A stretch of DNA of 64,000 nucleotides. Origin: Datura wrightii. Taxonomy: Eukaryota > Streptophyta > Magnoliopsida > Solanales > Solanaceae. The notes under the pieces are model-generated. The model ran no database searches. It was not told the origin of the DNA and saw only the letters and a list, made by a program, of their open reading frames with translations. This document shows positions 1-10,249 of the stretch, piece by piece (the stretch's first letter is position 1; each line of letters opens with the position of its first letter). The stretch covers positions 20,177,501 to 20,241,500 of the forward strand of contig JASDFA010000004.1 in the NCBI GenBank assembly GCA_035772735.1, written 5' to 3'. The translations under genes and the position numbers were made by a program.

Positions 1-111
1 TCAATTAATAATGGAAAGCAGCATACAGTTAAAGCTAGTAAAACTAACTTTCAAATCCAGGAACTCAAAACCGCAAATGCAAACCTCAAACTCTGACTTA
101 ATAGCCAAACA

Positions 112-305
112 ACCTCTCTTTTTCTTTTCCTTTTCTCTTCTTCTTTTTCTTTTTTTTTTCCTTTTTCTTTTCTTTTCTTTTCTTTGTTGTTCCAACGTCT
201 CTTCTTTTATTTCTTTGTTTTCCATGTTTTCTCTTCTTTTTCTTTTTGTGTCTATCTCACTTTTTTTCTTTTATGTGTCTGTCTCCCTTTTTTTCTTTTT
301 ATTCC
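112..305. repeat. Pyrimidine-rich low-complexity tract
   Basis: The plus strand is almost pure C/T, with runs of cttttt and ttttctttt words. Open frames across it translate to Phe/Leu/Ser-rich or, in antisense, Lys/Arg/Glu-rich protein and are composition artefacts. It resembles the pyrimidine tracts in the 3' noncoding regions of the retroelements further right, but I could not place it in an element. Confidence 0.75.
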
Positions 306-1368
306 TCTGTTTCTCCGTGTGTGTTATGTGTGTGATGTTATATGTTGTGTGGGAGTGATGAGGGAATGTTGAATGGGGAGAGTGGATTTAGATTGTGTGA
401 TTATAGGGTTTATGGGTAATTTTGGTTGGTATTTGTTTTAAAAAGATAATAAAATTATTTTAAAAAAATATTAATTAATTATGAAAGATTTTAAAAAAAT
501 TAACTAAAAGTTAGATTAAAATAAAAATATTTTTTGTCATTTTCTTTCTTTTGTTGATAAAATTGAAATTTATACTCTTAAAAAATGAATAGTTTAAACT
601 TTTTTTTTATTTTTCACCAAAACAAAGACTAAAATACCCATATTAATCGTAAAATAAAATTTAACATAAAAATAAAATTAAAAAATTTTAAAAAAAATTA
701 AGTAGGACCAAAATTACATGTCCATAGCTTGACCCTCTTTAACTGAAAACACCCAGAGTTTTCAGACAAAGAAGTAGATAATGATACAAGTTTTGAATTG
801 ACCATTAATTAAAACGGAGAGAAAAAATAGAAAAATATGTGATCGAACCCTTGTGTTTGGGCAACCTACATGTCTCGGGTTATAAGAAAATCAGGTCACA
901 TGTAGTTCAACGTGTACGAGCGGTGATGAAAGAATGAAATGGAGAGTCGAGTGAGGTCCTATCGAGGTTCCGGTATGTGGCTCATGTTATTACATTAAAA
1001 AAATGAAAAATCAAACTAAAAGTTGAAAAGAAAATATAAGTACAAGATCCTATATATGCATCTTCTCTTGAATCTTCCTTGAAATTCACTGGAATCTTGA
1101 CCTTCAAAGTGCTATTCCGCTTTTAACTCCCGTTACTCAAATGGGCTTGTGAGCTTGAAAATGAGGATTTTTTTTATTCTCCCAAAAGATTCATGAGATC
1201 AAAACAAAAAAAAGAAAAGGGAACAAAAATTTTGCCCCAGTTTAAAGTGAAGAAAATTTTATTTCTTAGATCATGTATCATAACTCTTGATCACACTTGA
1301 ATTTTATTATATTGCATACTTCACAATGCTTCTACTCTTGAAGGTAAGTGTTTTCTTCACGAGCATCC
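306..1368. other. AT-rich noncoding region
   Basis: No credible coding. The stretch is AT-rich, with many A-runs and T-runs at 430-700. It holds one copy of a dispersed 65-bp motif (845-910, listed separately). Around 1,226-1,243 is a TTTTGCCCCAGTTT word that recurs at about 2,560 on the far side of the minisatellite. Probably a decayed retroelement noncoding region; this is inference. Confidence 0.5.
845..910. repeat. Dispersed ~65-bp motif, copy 1
   Basis: Runs from gaaccc through gcaacctacatgtctcgg and aatcaggt to tagttc. The same order of words (accc...g.ctacgtatctc...gaatcaggt...tagttc) recurs twice at 4,084-4,372. I recall comparable words from plant Tat/Ogre-type retrotransposons, but that link is from memory and uncertain. 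Confidence 0.45.
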
Positions 1369-2540
1369 TGATACTAAATCCCATTATCTAGGAGGGTCCT
1401 TTTATATTAAATTTCATTATCCGGGAGGGTCCTCTTATATTAAGTCCCATTATCTAGGATGGTCCTTCTATACTAAATCCCATTTATCCAGGAAGGTCCT
1501 GCTAAACTAAATTCCTTTTTCAAGAGGGTCCTGCTATACTAAATTTTATTATTCAGGAGGGTCCTACTATACTAAATCCCATTATCTAGGAGGTTCCTGC
1601 TATACTAAGTCCCGTTTTTCAAGAGGATCCTTCTATATAAGTCTCATTATCCAGTAAGGTCCTTCTATACTAAGTCTCGTTATCTAGGAGGGTCCTGCAA
1701 TACTAAGTCACATTATCCAGGAGGGTCCTGCTATACTAAATCCCATTTTTCAGAAGGGTCCTGCTATATTAAATTTCATTTTCCAGGAGGTTCTTGCTAT
1801 ACTAATCCCACTATCCAAGAGGGTCCTGCTATACTATGTCCCATTTTCCAGGAGTGTCCTACTATACTAAATCCCGTTATTCAGGAAGGTCCTGGTATAC
1901 TAAAATTCATTTTCCAGGAGGGTCCTGTTATACAAAATCCCATTTTTCAGGAGGGTCCTACTATACTATGTCTGATTATCTAGGAAGGTCCTGCTATACT
2001 AAGTCTCATTTTTCAGGAGAGTCCTGCTATACTAAGTCTCATTTTTCAAGAGGGTCCTGTTATACTAAGTCTCATTATCTAGGAAGGTCCTGCTATACTA
2101 AGTCCCATTTCCAGGAGGGTCCTGCTATGCTAAGTCTCATTTTTCAAGAGGGTCCTGTTATACTAGATCCCATTTTCCAGGAGTGTCCTGCTATACTAAG
2201 TCCCATTTTTCAAGAGGGTCCTGCTATACTAAGTCCCATTATCCAGAAGGGTCCTGCTATACTAAATCCCATTTTCCAGAAAGGTCTTGCTATACTAAGT
2301 CCCATTTTTCAGGAGGGTCTTGTTATACTAAGTCCCATTATCCAGGGGGTCCTGCTATACTAAGTCCCATTATCCAGGAGGGTCTAACTAAAACTAATCT
2401 CATTTTCCAAGAGGGTCCTGCTATACTAGATCCCATTATCCATAAGGGTCCTACTATACTAAGTCCCGTTATTCAGGAGGGTTCTGCTATACTAACTCTC
2501 ATTATCCAGGAGGGTCTTGCTATACTAAATTCCAAAGACC
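1369..2540. repeat. 33-bp minisatellite, about 35 degenerate copies
   Basis: Tandem array whose unit reads approximately tactaagtcccatt, atccaggaggg, tcctgcta. The period is 33 bp, with occasional 1-3 bp indels and substitutions in most copies. Because 33 is a multiple of three, frames stay open and give an 11-residue repeating peptide (GGSCYTKSHFS-like) between 1,836 and 2,620. This is a by-product of the array, not a gene. Both flanks carry TTTTGCCCCAGTTT (about 1,226 and 2,560). Tandem arrays in 3' untranslated regions are documented for plant Tat/Ogre LTR elements, which would fit, but no coding part is visible here. Confidence 0.9.
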
Positions 2541-2599
2541 AACAACACGAACAAAATTTTTTGCCCCAGTTTTACCAGAAAATTATTGTGAGTGTCATC

Positions 2600-4083
2600 A
2601 AAATCAATAATTATTTATGAGAAAAATAAAACTAGGAGAAAGCGTCTCCTAGAAGGTTGTGGCATATACAATTTGAAAATATACTCTAATATTATTAATG
2701 ATTTTTTTAATAAAAGAACGCTAGAAAAATAAAGAGAGAAAATCCAATTTATTGATTGAGTATGTCTTGATTTTAGTTGGTACAAACAATTAGTATTATG
2801 CATAAGAATAACCACCAGTTCCTTTCAAAAAAAATTGATTCCTATAGTTTCGAATTGTACCTCATACATACTTACATATTGACAAGATATGTTCTTCTTG
2901 CCTCAATCAAGGGTTTAGAATTATTCTTATCCTACTCATGTTTCAAGTGCCCTTACCACAAATAAAGTCCTAATAACACACAATAAAAGCGTTTAGATTA
3001 TAGGACATTTTGAAATCCACTCACGTTCAGAAAGATATTCAATGCATACAATTGATATTACCATATGCTTGACCCTCATGTAAGTATCTACTAATTATAG
3101 AACGTACGAAATGGGATCAAGTAGGACTTGTCAGTGGCTTGTAATAGGCTTAGGGAAGGTAGGATATTCATTTTAGAATGACTATTCTCTCCATAAGCAT
3201 AGCATTGTGCTATTAATGTTTTGCATTTTTAAACTTGATCTTCAGTTGCTTTGTTGCTGCTTCTCATTTCATTTTTTGCTTTTCCTTTTTTATCAAGAAT
3301 TATTTTTGTTTCTTCTTTTTGGAATCTTCACTCCTTGATGGAGTTTTTTTTGTGGATTTTTTTCTTTTCTTGTCTGCAGAATTTTTCCACCTTTTCTGCA
3401 ACTGCTTTTTTTTTTGTAATTATATTTTATATTTATTTTGGGGACTTTTTCATCTTTTGTTTTTGCTTCGTCATCCGACTTAAATCTTTGACAGTGCACT
3501 AGGGCAGGTGGGGCCAAAAGTGGTAATGCATTTATTCATTCAAAAGGATATAAGCTAAGATGTGGTTATCCAAATAAAAAGGTTTTAGGATCAAAAGAAA
3601 ACTCTAAGGATCACATGTCATTTGATAAGCTTCAAAGGCACAATCGGATCAAAGAAAGCCTACAACCCTTTCCTAAATCAAATGTTGCACAAACTTTTGT
3701 GTCAATAAACATTCGGACCAAGTTCTAGATCCACAAAGCAATATTATTAAATTTTTAATCTAAAGCTCACTATACAATGTTCATGAAACGATGAGATATG
3801 ATTTATTTTAACCCTGACTTTAAGCGAGAGAATTTCTCAAGTGTCACTTAAGTACAATCAATAGGTACCAAAAGAACCTATGCTTCACAATGAAGTTGGT
3901 CCTCTCTGTCAAATAATTTAATACTTATTTTTTCATGCATACTCCTAAGTATGTTGGTACCAACCAAGTCAAAATACTTTTTGAATAAAAATAAAAACTT
4001 TCTTTTTTCTTTATTTACTTTTTGAATAAGCATCAAAATTTTTTAATTTTTGAAGAAGGAGAACTTTCCCCCTTTTTTATTAA
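2600..4083 (-). mobile_element. Diverged retroelement 3' noncoding region (module string)
   Basis: No coding. Read along the plus strand it carries, in order: ccatatgcttgaccct (about 3,062), gcttgtaataggcttaggg (about 3,137), a T-rich tract (3,235-3,470), gggccaaaa followed by ttcattc (about 3,510-3,540), ccctttcctaaatc (about 3,668) and caagttctagatcc (about 3,718). The same words in the same order occur in the 3' regions of the non-autonomous elements at 27.3-28.0, 33.9-34.6, 49.8-50.5 and 61.4-62.1 kb, so this is probably an old minus-oriented relative. The gccccagtttt word at 2,561 could be its polypurine tract on the minus strand. That last point is speculation. Confidence 0.5.
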
Positions 4084-4372
4084 GGATCACCCTGAACCCC
4101 GAGAGGGTTGCCTACGTATCTCATGGAAGTGAGAATCAGGTGTGTATAGTTCTCAATCTTGAAATTTAAGTAAACAACTCTTTCTTCTTTTTTTTTTTTT
4201 TTTAATTTTTGACTAAGGAGACAAACAAAATTAAGCAATAATTTTTTTTGATTATTGAATAAGGAAAAAAAACTTAATTTTTTTTTAAATTTTTTTATAA
4301 AGATCACCGAACCCGGAGAGAGTTGTCTATGTATCTAATCGAAGTGAGAATCAGGTGTGCATAGTTCGTGCA
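4084..4372. repeat. Dispersed ~65-bp motif, copies 2 and 3
   Basis: Two copies lie about 215 bp apart (near 4,084-4,158 and 4,300-4,372). Each contains gatcacc, gaacccc/acccgga, a g-tt-c-ta-gtatct core, gaagtgagaatcaggtgtg and a catagttc/tatagttc end. The sequence between them is T-rich. Copy 1 is at 845-910. Confidence 0.6.
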
Positions 4373-4434
4373 GCTCACAAAAGTGTTGGACTTGCTAAAA
4401 AATTTTGATTTATGTTGGACATTTTATTTAATCC

Positions 4435-4497
<63 letters not shown>
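4435..4497. repeat. (AAT)n microsatellite, left of solo LTR
   Basis: Twenty-one AAT units, ending directly at the LTR terminus. Antisense translation gives a poly-Tyr frame, an artefact. With the repeat at 7,681-7,802 it marks the pre-insertion target. Confidence 0.95.
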
Positions 4498-7400
4498 TGT
4501 CACACCCCACTTTGGGAGGCATGACTAGTACCTGGTGCCCTACTAGGACCTGAACTGCTGAGCTAACTGAGCCTAAGCACCTCTGGTGCAGGGTGACTTT
4601 AACTCTTGAATCAAGAAAGCAACGGGCTATATAGCGGCTGTAAATACAACCCCCGACCAACAAGGCCTATAGCCCTTGTGAAAGTAAACAACTAACCAAA
4701 GACAAACAATCACAGGGAGCTCTATGCGGGCTGACAAGGCCGCCAATCAATAGCTAAATAGGGCCCCACACGACCAACACACATCATCTAAAACACACAT
4801 GGACTCCATACGACCGATATTATCTAACCACAGGGAAGTAACATAATCCGCAAGCCTCTAGGAGTAATAAGATGGTCGGAACAGGGCTCCGACCTACCCG
4901 TACTATATAAACAAAAGAAATAAACCTCTATCACACCAGCCCTGGAAGAAGGGAGCTGACGGTTCTGTACGGCTGACTGGAACTACGAGGGACCAGCTCC
5001 TCGTCTATCTGTACCCGTAGGCAAGTAATGCAGCTCCCCGGGAAGGACGTCAGTACAACATGTACCGAATATGTAAGGCAATAGATAAGCTGAATAGGAC
5101 TAGAAGTAAATAAAAAGAAGAGCCGAAAGATTAACCTGTACGCCTGCTGATTCGTAATCTGCATCTAACTGACACTACATGTACATAAGCTAAGACTGCA
5201 TACTTACACACTTATACACTATAGCTAGAAGAAGACAAGAATTCATACAAGAACCCCACCTGGCCCCGATAAGCCGGGAGGTACAATCAGTACGGAATAA
5301 CTCGTTCATGCCCCATAAGTACTGGCGAGCACATCTCAATCTATATACCACTATTCAGGTGTCTACAACTCTACTGGTACTGTAGCCAACCTACTAGTCC
5401 CCTGGGTCTACAACTGGGCCCGCTTGGCCTCTGAACTATAGCTGCATCTGAGTCCGGAGGACTCCTGATATCTACACCCCGGGCGTAAACGCTTGGCGGG
5501 GGTGTGTATAAGGCCAACCACGGCATATGAGGATCTGGATCCCCATCTTCTTCCCTTGCGGACGACATGCCGCTCCGTAGAGCGACGTATCCTCGCCCCT
5601 GGCAGGCGGCGTCAAGCTATTGACCCTGGGGCCGTCATGGAAGGCTTCTAACTAAGGGCAATCCCAACCCAGGTGCTATACTGACACATCAATCTATCTG
5701 TATAAAGAGATCGTATTTGGCCTTATGGCCTCATGCTAATGCTACCCGCTTTTGGGATAATCTGTATGGCTGTCTGCAGGCACGCCATGTGCCCATATTT
5801 GATCAGAGGATCTTAATAGTGATCATGATCTCTAATAGTCTGGGATGAATAGAGCGAGGTCGGAAGTGGCCTAACAATGCTCTGAATATCCTACTCGGAC
5901 ATCTATAACTCATGAATAACTGTGGGGTTGCGGATAGCTAACTACTTTATTCTTCTAATTAAACAACTATAGGGCTGGGCTTGGTCGAACTTGCTTCTAC
6001 GCGGTCGCCACCCTAGTCCTTCATAGGGAGCTTACCGATCTCCTTAACTTGTGGTTAACACTGTACTAGCAGAGTAATACTGACTCCTTAAACCTTGTCT
6101 GAATCCACTCGGATGTATATTATTGTTCTGGAAATTCTCAATCTTATAGGCAATTCTATATAGACTGGCCCTCTCCTGGCACTCTGTACCTAAATACCTT
6201 ACAAGAACCGGCTAGGGTGCTGGCCCGTCACTGACTACTGATGTGGACCCCTCCTTGGGGTACCCACGGGTTTATCTGACTCGGACAACTGGGCTGGCTT
6301 ACTGGGCATCCTACGTGGTAACTGTTAAGTCGACTAAGACTAACAATCACTTATAAGGCTAAAGGGATGGCAGATGATTATGTAATACGCTGGAGAACCC
6401 TGATGTCGCTAACTCTTGAATATACCTATTCTGTCTCTATTTCTAGTTCTAGAACGTGCGATGACGTCAATGACCTCTAGGGATGCTTTCCTGCCAATAC
6501 AGGCGCCAACTGATCATTAGACCGCCTAACTGCGCCCATACTATTTAACCAATTGATTTAGGCCACTAACTCTTAGGAGCTTCTGAAGTTTAGGCGTGGC
6601 AATAAACATATAAGTCTCACAATAAACTGAGAACTAAAAGAGTTTCCATAGCGTTCATAACGCGAATCACATTTAACCTACTCCGTCCTGCAGTACGATC
6701 TGTATATGTTTTCTAGCAGCTAACCAGAATTTATGTAATATCCCTATTAGCAGCTACTTACAACATATCTGATATTTATATATGTATATCAATAACAACT
6801 AATTACAACATATCGAATTCCAATCTAATGGTAGCAACCGTCTGCAGCATCTGAGATCGTTATTTCTATTTGAGAACATAAGTCGTAACACTGTACGACA
6901 AGGATACTTGCCGAGAGTTAAGCCTTATATACCTTGTTCGACATTTTCTGAGTAACTGATGAGTATCAGCTCGTATTCAACTGCCCTTCTCAACTGTAAT
7001 CATATTAATGGAAGAATAGGGCCAACTTCGTTACTGAATTCGAAGAAAACAATAACTTTATATATATATATATACTGACTATACTTCAACTTATCAAAAT
7101 ACGATCAAAAACTCATAATTTATCAGGAATCTAGAAGGGAGAAATACTTACTTTAGGTACATGATCGTATTGACACTAGTTTGGAATAATTCCATCAACT
7201 TAAGATCGGTGGGACGATGATTTGCTGGGCGTATTTCAATAAAATAACTCCGTAGCGATGCTCCCTACAACTTTATACTTCAATACCCGAAGTTAATTTG
7301 AATTTGGAGGGCGTTTACTGGCGTAATCAGACGATTATTAAAAGTTTTCCGCAGTTTCCCTCTGTTTTGGCCGAAGTTATATGAATAATAATCTAACTTC

Positions 7401-7676
7401 TAAGTGTGAGGCCTTTATATACTTGAGGCGATAGATAAGGCAATGTGGCACTCTGCCCATTACGCTGATTCTACTCTGTGCCACGTTGGCTAACACGGAG
7501 GAGCTACTCCATGCCACTTTGCCCCTCTGGGTAGCTTGGTTCAGCCTCCTCCCGCGAAATTCCGACTTGGCACTCGTTCGGCCCCTCCCCGGGCCCTTTC
7601 CTCGTACGTATGACACTCTAAAACTCTCAACCAACATACGAACAGGCCGACTAAACATTAAAAACTTACGAGGTGT

Positions 7677-7680
<4 letters not shown>
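4498..7680 (-). mobile_element. Solo LTR of a chromovirus-like element (3.18 kb)
   Basis: Terminal dinucleotides are TG...CA. On the minus strand it opens TGTTACACCTCGTAA and closes GTGGGGTGTGACA. The complete LTR of the plus-strand element at 42,496-45,685 has the same opening and nearly the same length (3,190 versus 3,183 bp), and the inner sequence matches along its length by eye (for example 5,690-5,950 against 44,220-44,420 reversed). No internal domain, PBS or PPT adjoins either end, so it is a solo LTR from intra-element recombination. Flanks are microsatellite on both sides, so the target duplication cannot be read (ataat left, acaac right). No real ORF inside. Confidence 0.85.
7413..7422 (-). 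promoter_or_regulatory. Putative LTR TATA box
   Basis: Minus strand reads GTATATAAAG, about 260 bp from the LTR start. The homologous LTR at 42,496 has TATATATA at the same offset. A GC-rich block (7,480-7,610) lies directly upstream. Confidence 0.5.
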
Positions 7681-7733
<53 letters not shown>

Positions 7734-7745
7734 AATAATAATAAC

Positions 7746-7802
<57 letters not shown>
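7681..7802. repeat. Compound (AAC)n-(AAT)n microsatellite
   Basis: About 17 ACA/AAC units begin exactly where the LTR ends in ...GTAACA, then give way to AAT units with one AAC interruption. Frames reading through it (poly-Thr, poly-Ile) are artefacts. Confidence 0.95.
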
Positions 7803-8156
7803 TTATTTTTTAGAACCATTCAATTTGAGATTTGACCATCAAATGGGTATATTTTCGTAAATACTAGAGAAAATATTTTCTCTCTTTTCTCCTCTTTAGT
7901 TTAATTAGTTTATCCTTAAATCGGTCAACATTCCAACAAATCCTTTCAAATAACATATTAAGTAGAACATAGTCCTGAACATGTTGGTCTTGAAAGTTGG
8001 GTTCCTATCCTAGATGGACCTGGCCCCTGTGCCAATCCCCATTGAGTCAAATGCAAATGATGCAAATAAGCAGAGTCTATTAAGGATAGCAGTGTCTATG
8101 TTTCAGTTCTGCTAGGTTTAAGTCAATGGGAAAGAAAGTGTCTAGACTGGCTTAGA
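7803..8156. other. AT-rich noncoding region
   Basis: I see no coding, repeat or element boundary in this stretch between the microsatellite and the MITE-like element. Confidence 0.5.
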
Positions 8157-8390
8157 GGGTGTTTGGTTTAGCTTATAAGCTGGTTTGGCCAACTTATAAG
8201 CACTTTTTAACTTTTTGTAGTCAAACCAGCTTATAAGCACTTTTTAACTTTTTGTAGTATTTGGATTTACCAAAAAGTGTTTTAAAATGTTGGAAAGTGC
8301 TTTAAAAAAGCCAAAAGCTAAAAATTGGTAGATACCAACTTTCTATTTTTTGGCTTATAAGCCATTTAAGTTTGATCAAACTATTTACCT
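8157..8390. mobile_element. MITE-like element with imperfect terminal inverted repeats
   Basis: The left end reads gggtgtttggtttagcttataagc and the right end contains ggcttataagcc followed by gtttgatcaaac, giving imperfect inverted ends. Internally, cttataagcactttttaac and the following ctttttgtagt are duplicated in tandem (about 8,196 and 8,230). No coding. This end sequence is common in short non-autonomous plant DNA transposons, probably hAT-type, but the TSD is not clear and the family is unproven. It abuts the copia gag fragment. Confidence 0.5.
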
Positions 8391-8394
8391 TTCT

Positions 8395-8641
8395 TTTAGG
8401 CTATTCCACAAAACAAGTGGATCCTTAATCATGAGATATTCAATTAAGAATTTCGTCAAGATGATGACGCAAGAATATCATAGCCTTAGCACGATCTTAG
8501 TTTGAAGATTTATATTCATTTTTTAATAGTGTATCCAAGACCTATTGCATCCATATGGATTTCAACATCCAATACCCATGAAAGGTAGTTCTTACCCGAT
8601 CTTTGAAGGGCAACGAAATTAAGTTTCGTAACGTTTGCCAT
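8395..8641 (-). pseudogene. Ty1/copia gag N-terminal fragment
   Basis: On the minus strand an ATG at 8,641 opens a frame beginning MANVTKLNF, then SGKNYLSW and DVEIHMDAIGLG. This is the typical start of plant copia gag (UBN2/DUF4219-like) proteins, which package element RNA. After a stop near 8,515, related residues continue in shifted frames (AKAMIFLRHHLDE, KDPLVLWNSLKER) to about 8,395. So the fragment covers roughly the first 80 residues and is broken by stops and frameshifts. It ends at the MITE-like element. It lies downstream of a PBS-like site and LTR (8,812-9,099), the correct order for a 5' end. Confidence 0.7.
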
Positions 8642-8811
8642 ATTAAAAGAAAGAGAAAAATAATACCTTGGCCTTCGAATTTTGAGATGGTAGAGTCATA
8701 GAGCAACAATATCACCAAAGGAATATCATTCCTGTGGTTAAGTAATACATCTTTCAAAAAATTATTTTTAATTTTTCTTACCTTAGATCCTTCAAAATAA
8801 GTGCTCAAGGT

Positions 8812-8831
8812 AGAGACTCGTGCTGATAACG
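8812..8831 (-). other. PBS-like site of the copia fragment
   Basis: The minus strand reads CGTTATCAGCACGAGTCTC immediately after the LTR end. It occupies the primer-binding position and resembles sites I recall next to small-LTR plant copia elements. The tRNA was not identified. Confidence 0.45.
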
Positions 8832-9099
8832 TATTATGAAATAATAAAGAAAGAACAAAAATATTATAGAGAAAGAGAAAAGGAGAGAAATTCTTATTTT
8901 TCTTGAGGGATTAAAGGGATGAATTACAATGAACGGAAAACCCCTCTATTTATAGGGGAATATTAAGCATAACTTAGATATTCGCTATAATACAAATACA
9001 CATTAAGAGCTTATCTAATTGCCAACTAATCGAATCGTAAGTTTATCCAGTTGCAAGTTTATCCAATGAATATCCACCTAAGATAATATATTTATAACA
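8832..9099 (-). mobile_element. Copia 5' LTR (268 bp)
   Basis: The minus strand opens TGTTATAAATATATTATC and ends ...TTATTTCATAATA, where a terminal CA appears mutated to TA. It is followed directly by the PBS-like site and then gag, so it is the 5' LTR of a truncated minus-strand copia element. No 3' LTR is in the window. Confidence 0.65.
8946..8954 (-). promoter_or_regulatory. Putative copia LTR TATA box
   Basis: The minus strand reads TATAAATAG inside the LTR, in a cccc-tatttata-gggg context. Confidence 0.5.
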
Positions 9100-9220
9100 T
9101 AAAAGAAAATTTAAGGTAAAAATAAAATAAACAAATTAAAAAAAATAAATTTTTTTTAGAGAGGGTCAAAACTTACGTGTCCACATGTGCTACATGTGAA
9201 TAGAGAACATATTTTCAGTT

Positions 9221-9230
9221 CTATAAATAG
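9221..9230 (+). promoter_or_regulatory. Putative TATA box upstream of the B3-like exon
   Basis: CTATAAATAG lies 88 bp before an ATG at 9,318 and about 240 bp before the B3-like exon. Confidence 0.4.
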
Positions 9231-9468
9231 CCCTTTGTGATGTTCCTTATGAAAATGCTTCAAGTAAAAGGGAAATTTTTGTGTTAAGTTATAGTAGTAT
9301 TTCTTTACAATATAAATATGGTGGATTCATTCAAAAAATCTTTGACAAAAACGTATATTGAGCATGATGATTTTATATGTTTAAAATTTTTCATATACTA
9401 AATTTCTTTAATTCCTTCTTTTTAGTGTGTATCTTATATGTGATAATACTAATTTTTATTAATTGCAG

Positions 9469-9711
9469 ATATTTCCAAGGTTCAGGTATCCCTTCCTCCC
9501 AAATACAGAGTGTGATGCTTATATCTTATTTTTAAATAATGAAACTAGTCACAAAATGACTTTTAAGCCTAGTGTACACTTGCAACTTTGCAAAAGATGG
9601 AGATCTTTTGTTCGATTGAACAATCTGAAAAAAGAAGATAATTTGATGTTTGATTCTGTTTATAGTGAGGACGATTTAGCTTTTGTGGTTACATTGTTTG
9701 ATCAAGCTTGA
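9469..9711 (+). CDS. B3 DNA-binding-domain-like exon (partial gene or pseudogene)
   Basis: An open frame of about 80 codons ends at TGA 9,709-9,711. It is preceded by a splice-acceptor-like tract (ttttattaattgcag, AG at 9,467-9,468). The protein begins IFPRFRYPFLPN, has KMTFKPS, then WRSFVRLNNLKKEDNLMF, and ends FVVTLFDQA. The W-x-x-F-V-x-x-N-x-L-K-x-x-D-x-x-x-F pattern is that of the later half of plant B3 transcription-factor domains (REM-like), which bind DNA in the nucleus. An upstream ATG at 9,318 (MVDSFKKSLTKTYIE) looks like a B3 start, but no donor joins it in frame, so exon 1 is unresolved. At this length it would be a single-domain protein, a fragment or a pseudogene. It is the only host-like coding I see. 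The B3 assignment is by eye. Confidence 0.45.
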   Translation: MFPRFRYPFLPNTECDAYILFLNNETSHKMTFKPSVHLQLCKRWRSFVRLNNLKKEDNLMFDSVYSEDDLAFVVTLFDQA

Positions 9712-10249
9712 TCTTGTACTTGTTAAAATGTACCGTTCCTTTTTACGTTTTTATGAAAATTATGTATTTCATTTCTATTTTTTATTCTTATATGGCTTTG
9801 AATTAATTTTTTTAGCAAATCAGAAGTTATTCCTGAGGTAATAAGTTACGCCACAAAGACATTATTTCATGAGATCACTTGCACAAGTTAGGACTTATGG
9901 AACAAATTGTCATGTTTCTATAGATTGTAATTACTAATTATGACAGTACTTCTTCGTTAATTTCTTTCCAGTTTATCTTTTTTGGGTGGTGCACATTGAA
10001 CATGAATGTCATATTACGACTACACTTTACTGGTGACGTTTATATTTTTGGAGTTTTAATATAACATTCAATATATTAAGAATATTGTTGTTTTGATTAT
10101 TTATGTTGTTTATATTAGTTATGAATGCAGTTGTTCTGATCATTTTAAACTTGTAAGATGTTGTAGTTCAATTCTCCAAGCTATTGTCATTTCTAGTCAT
10201 TTTGAGTTTGTGAGATGTTTAAATTGTTGAATATAGTTTGGTTTATTAT
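9712..10249. other. Noncoding region after the B3-like exon
   Basis: AT-rich sequence, possibly 3' UTR and intergenic DNA of the B3-like gene. No coding and no element boundary seen. Confidence 0.4.

Noticed and set aside
11..372. Phe/Leu-rich and, in antisense, Lys/Arg-rich ORFs
   Set aside because: Low-complexity pyrimidine tract; no domain or start evidence.
1369..2540. CRISPR-like array appearance (regular ~33-bp repeat)
   Set aside because: Units are contiguous with no unique spacers, copies are degenerate, and the DNA is plant nuclear. It is a minisatellite.
1836..2620. Two overlapping ORFs of 175 and 145 codons with a repeating GGSCYTKSHFS-like peptide
   Set aside because: Produced by the 33-bp minisatellite, whose period is a multiple of three. 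No start context or independent evidence of a gene.
4424..4663. ORF with a long poly-Tyr run
   Set aside because: Antisense reading of (AAT)n plus LTR end.
7486..7860. 124-codon ORF with poly-Thr and poly-Ile
   Set aside because: Reading of the (AAC)n/(AAT)n microsatellite joined to LTR sequence.
9318..9378. First exon of the B3-like gene (MVDSFKKSLTKTYIE...)
   Set aside because: Attractive as a B3 start, but no GT donor joins it in frame with the 9,469 exon, so it is mentioned only as a possibility.
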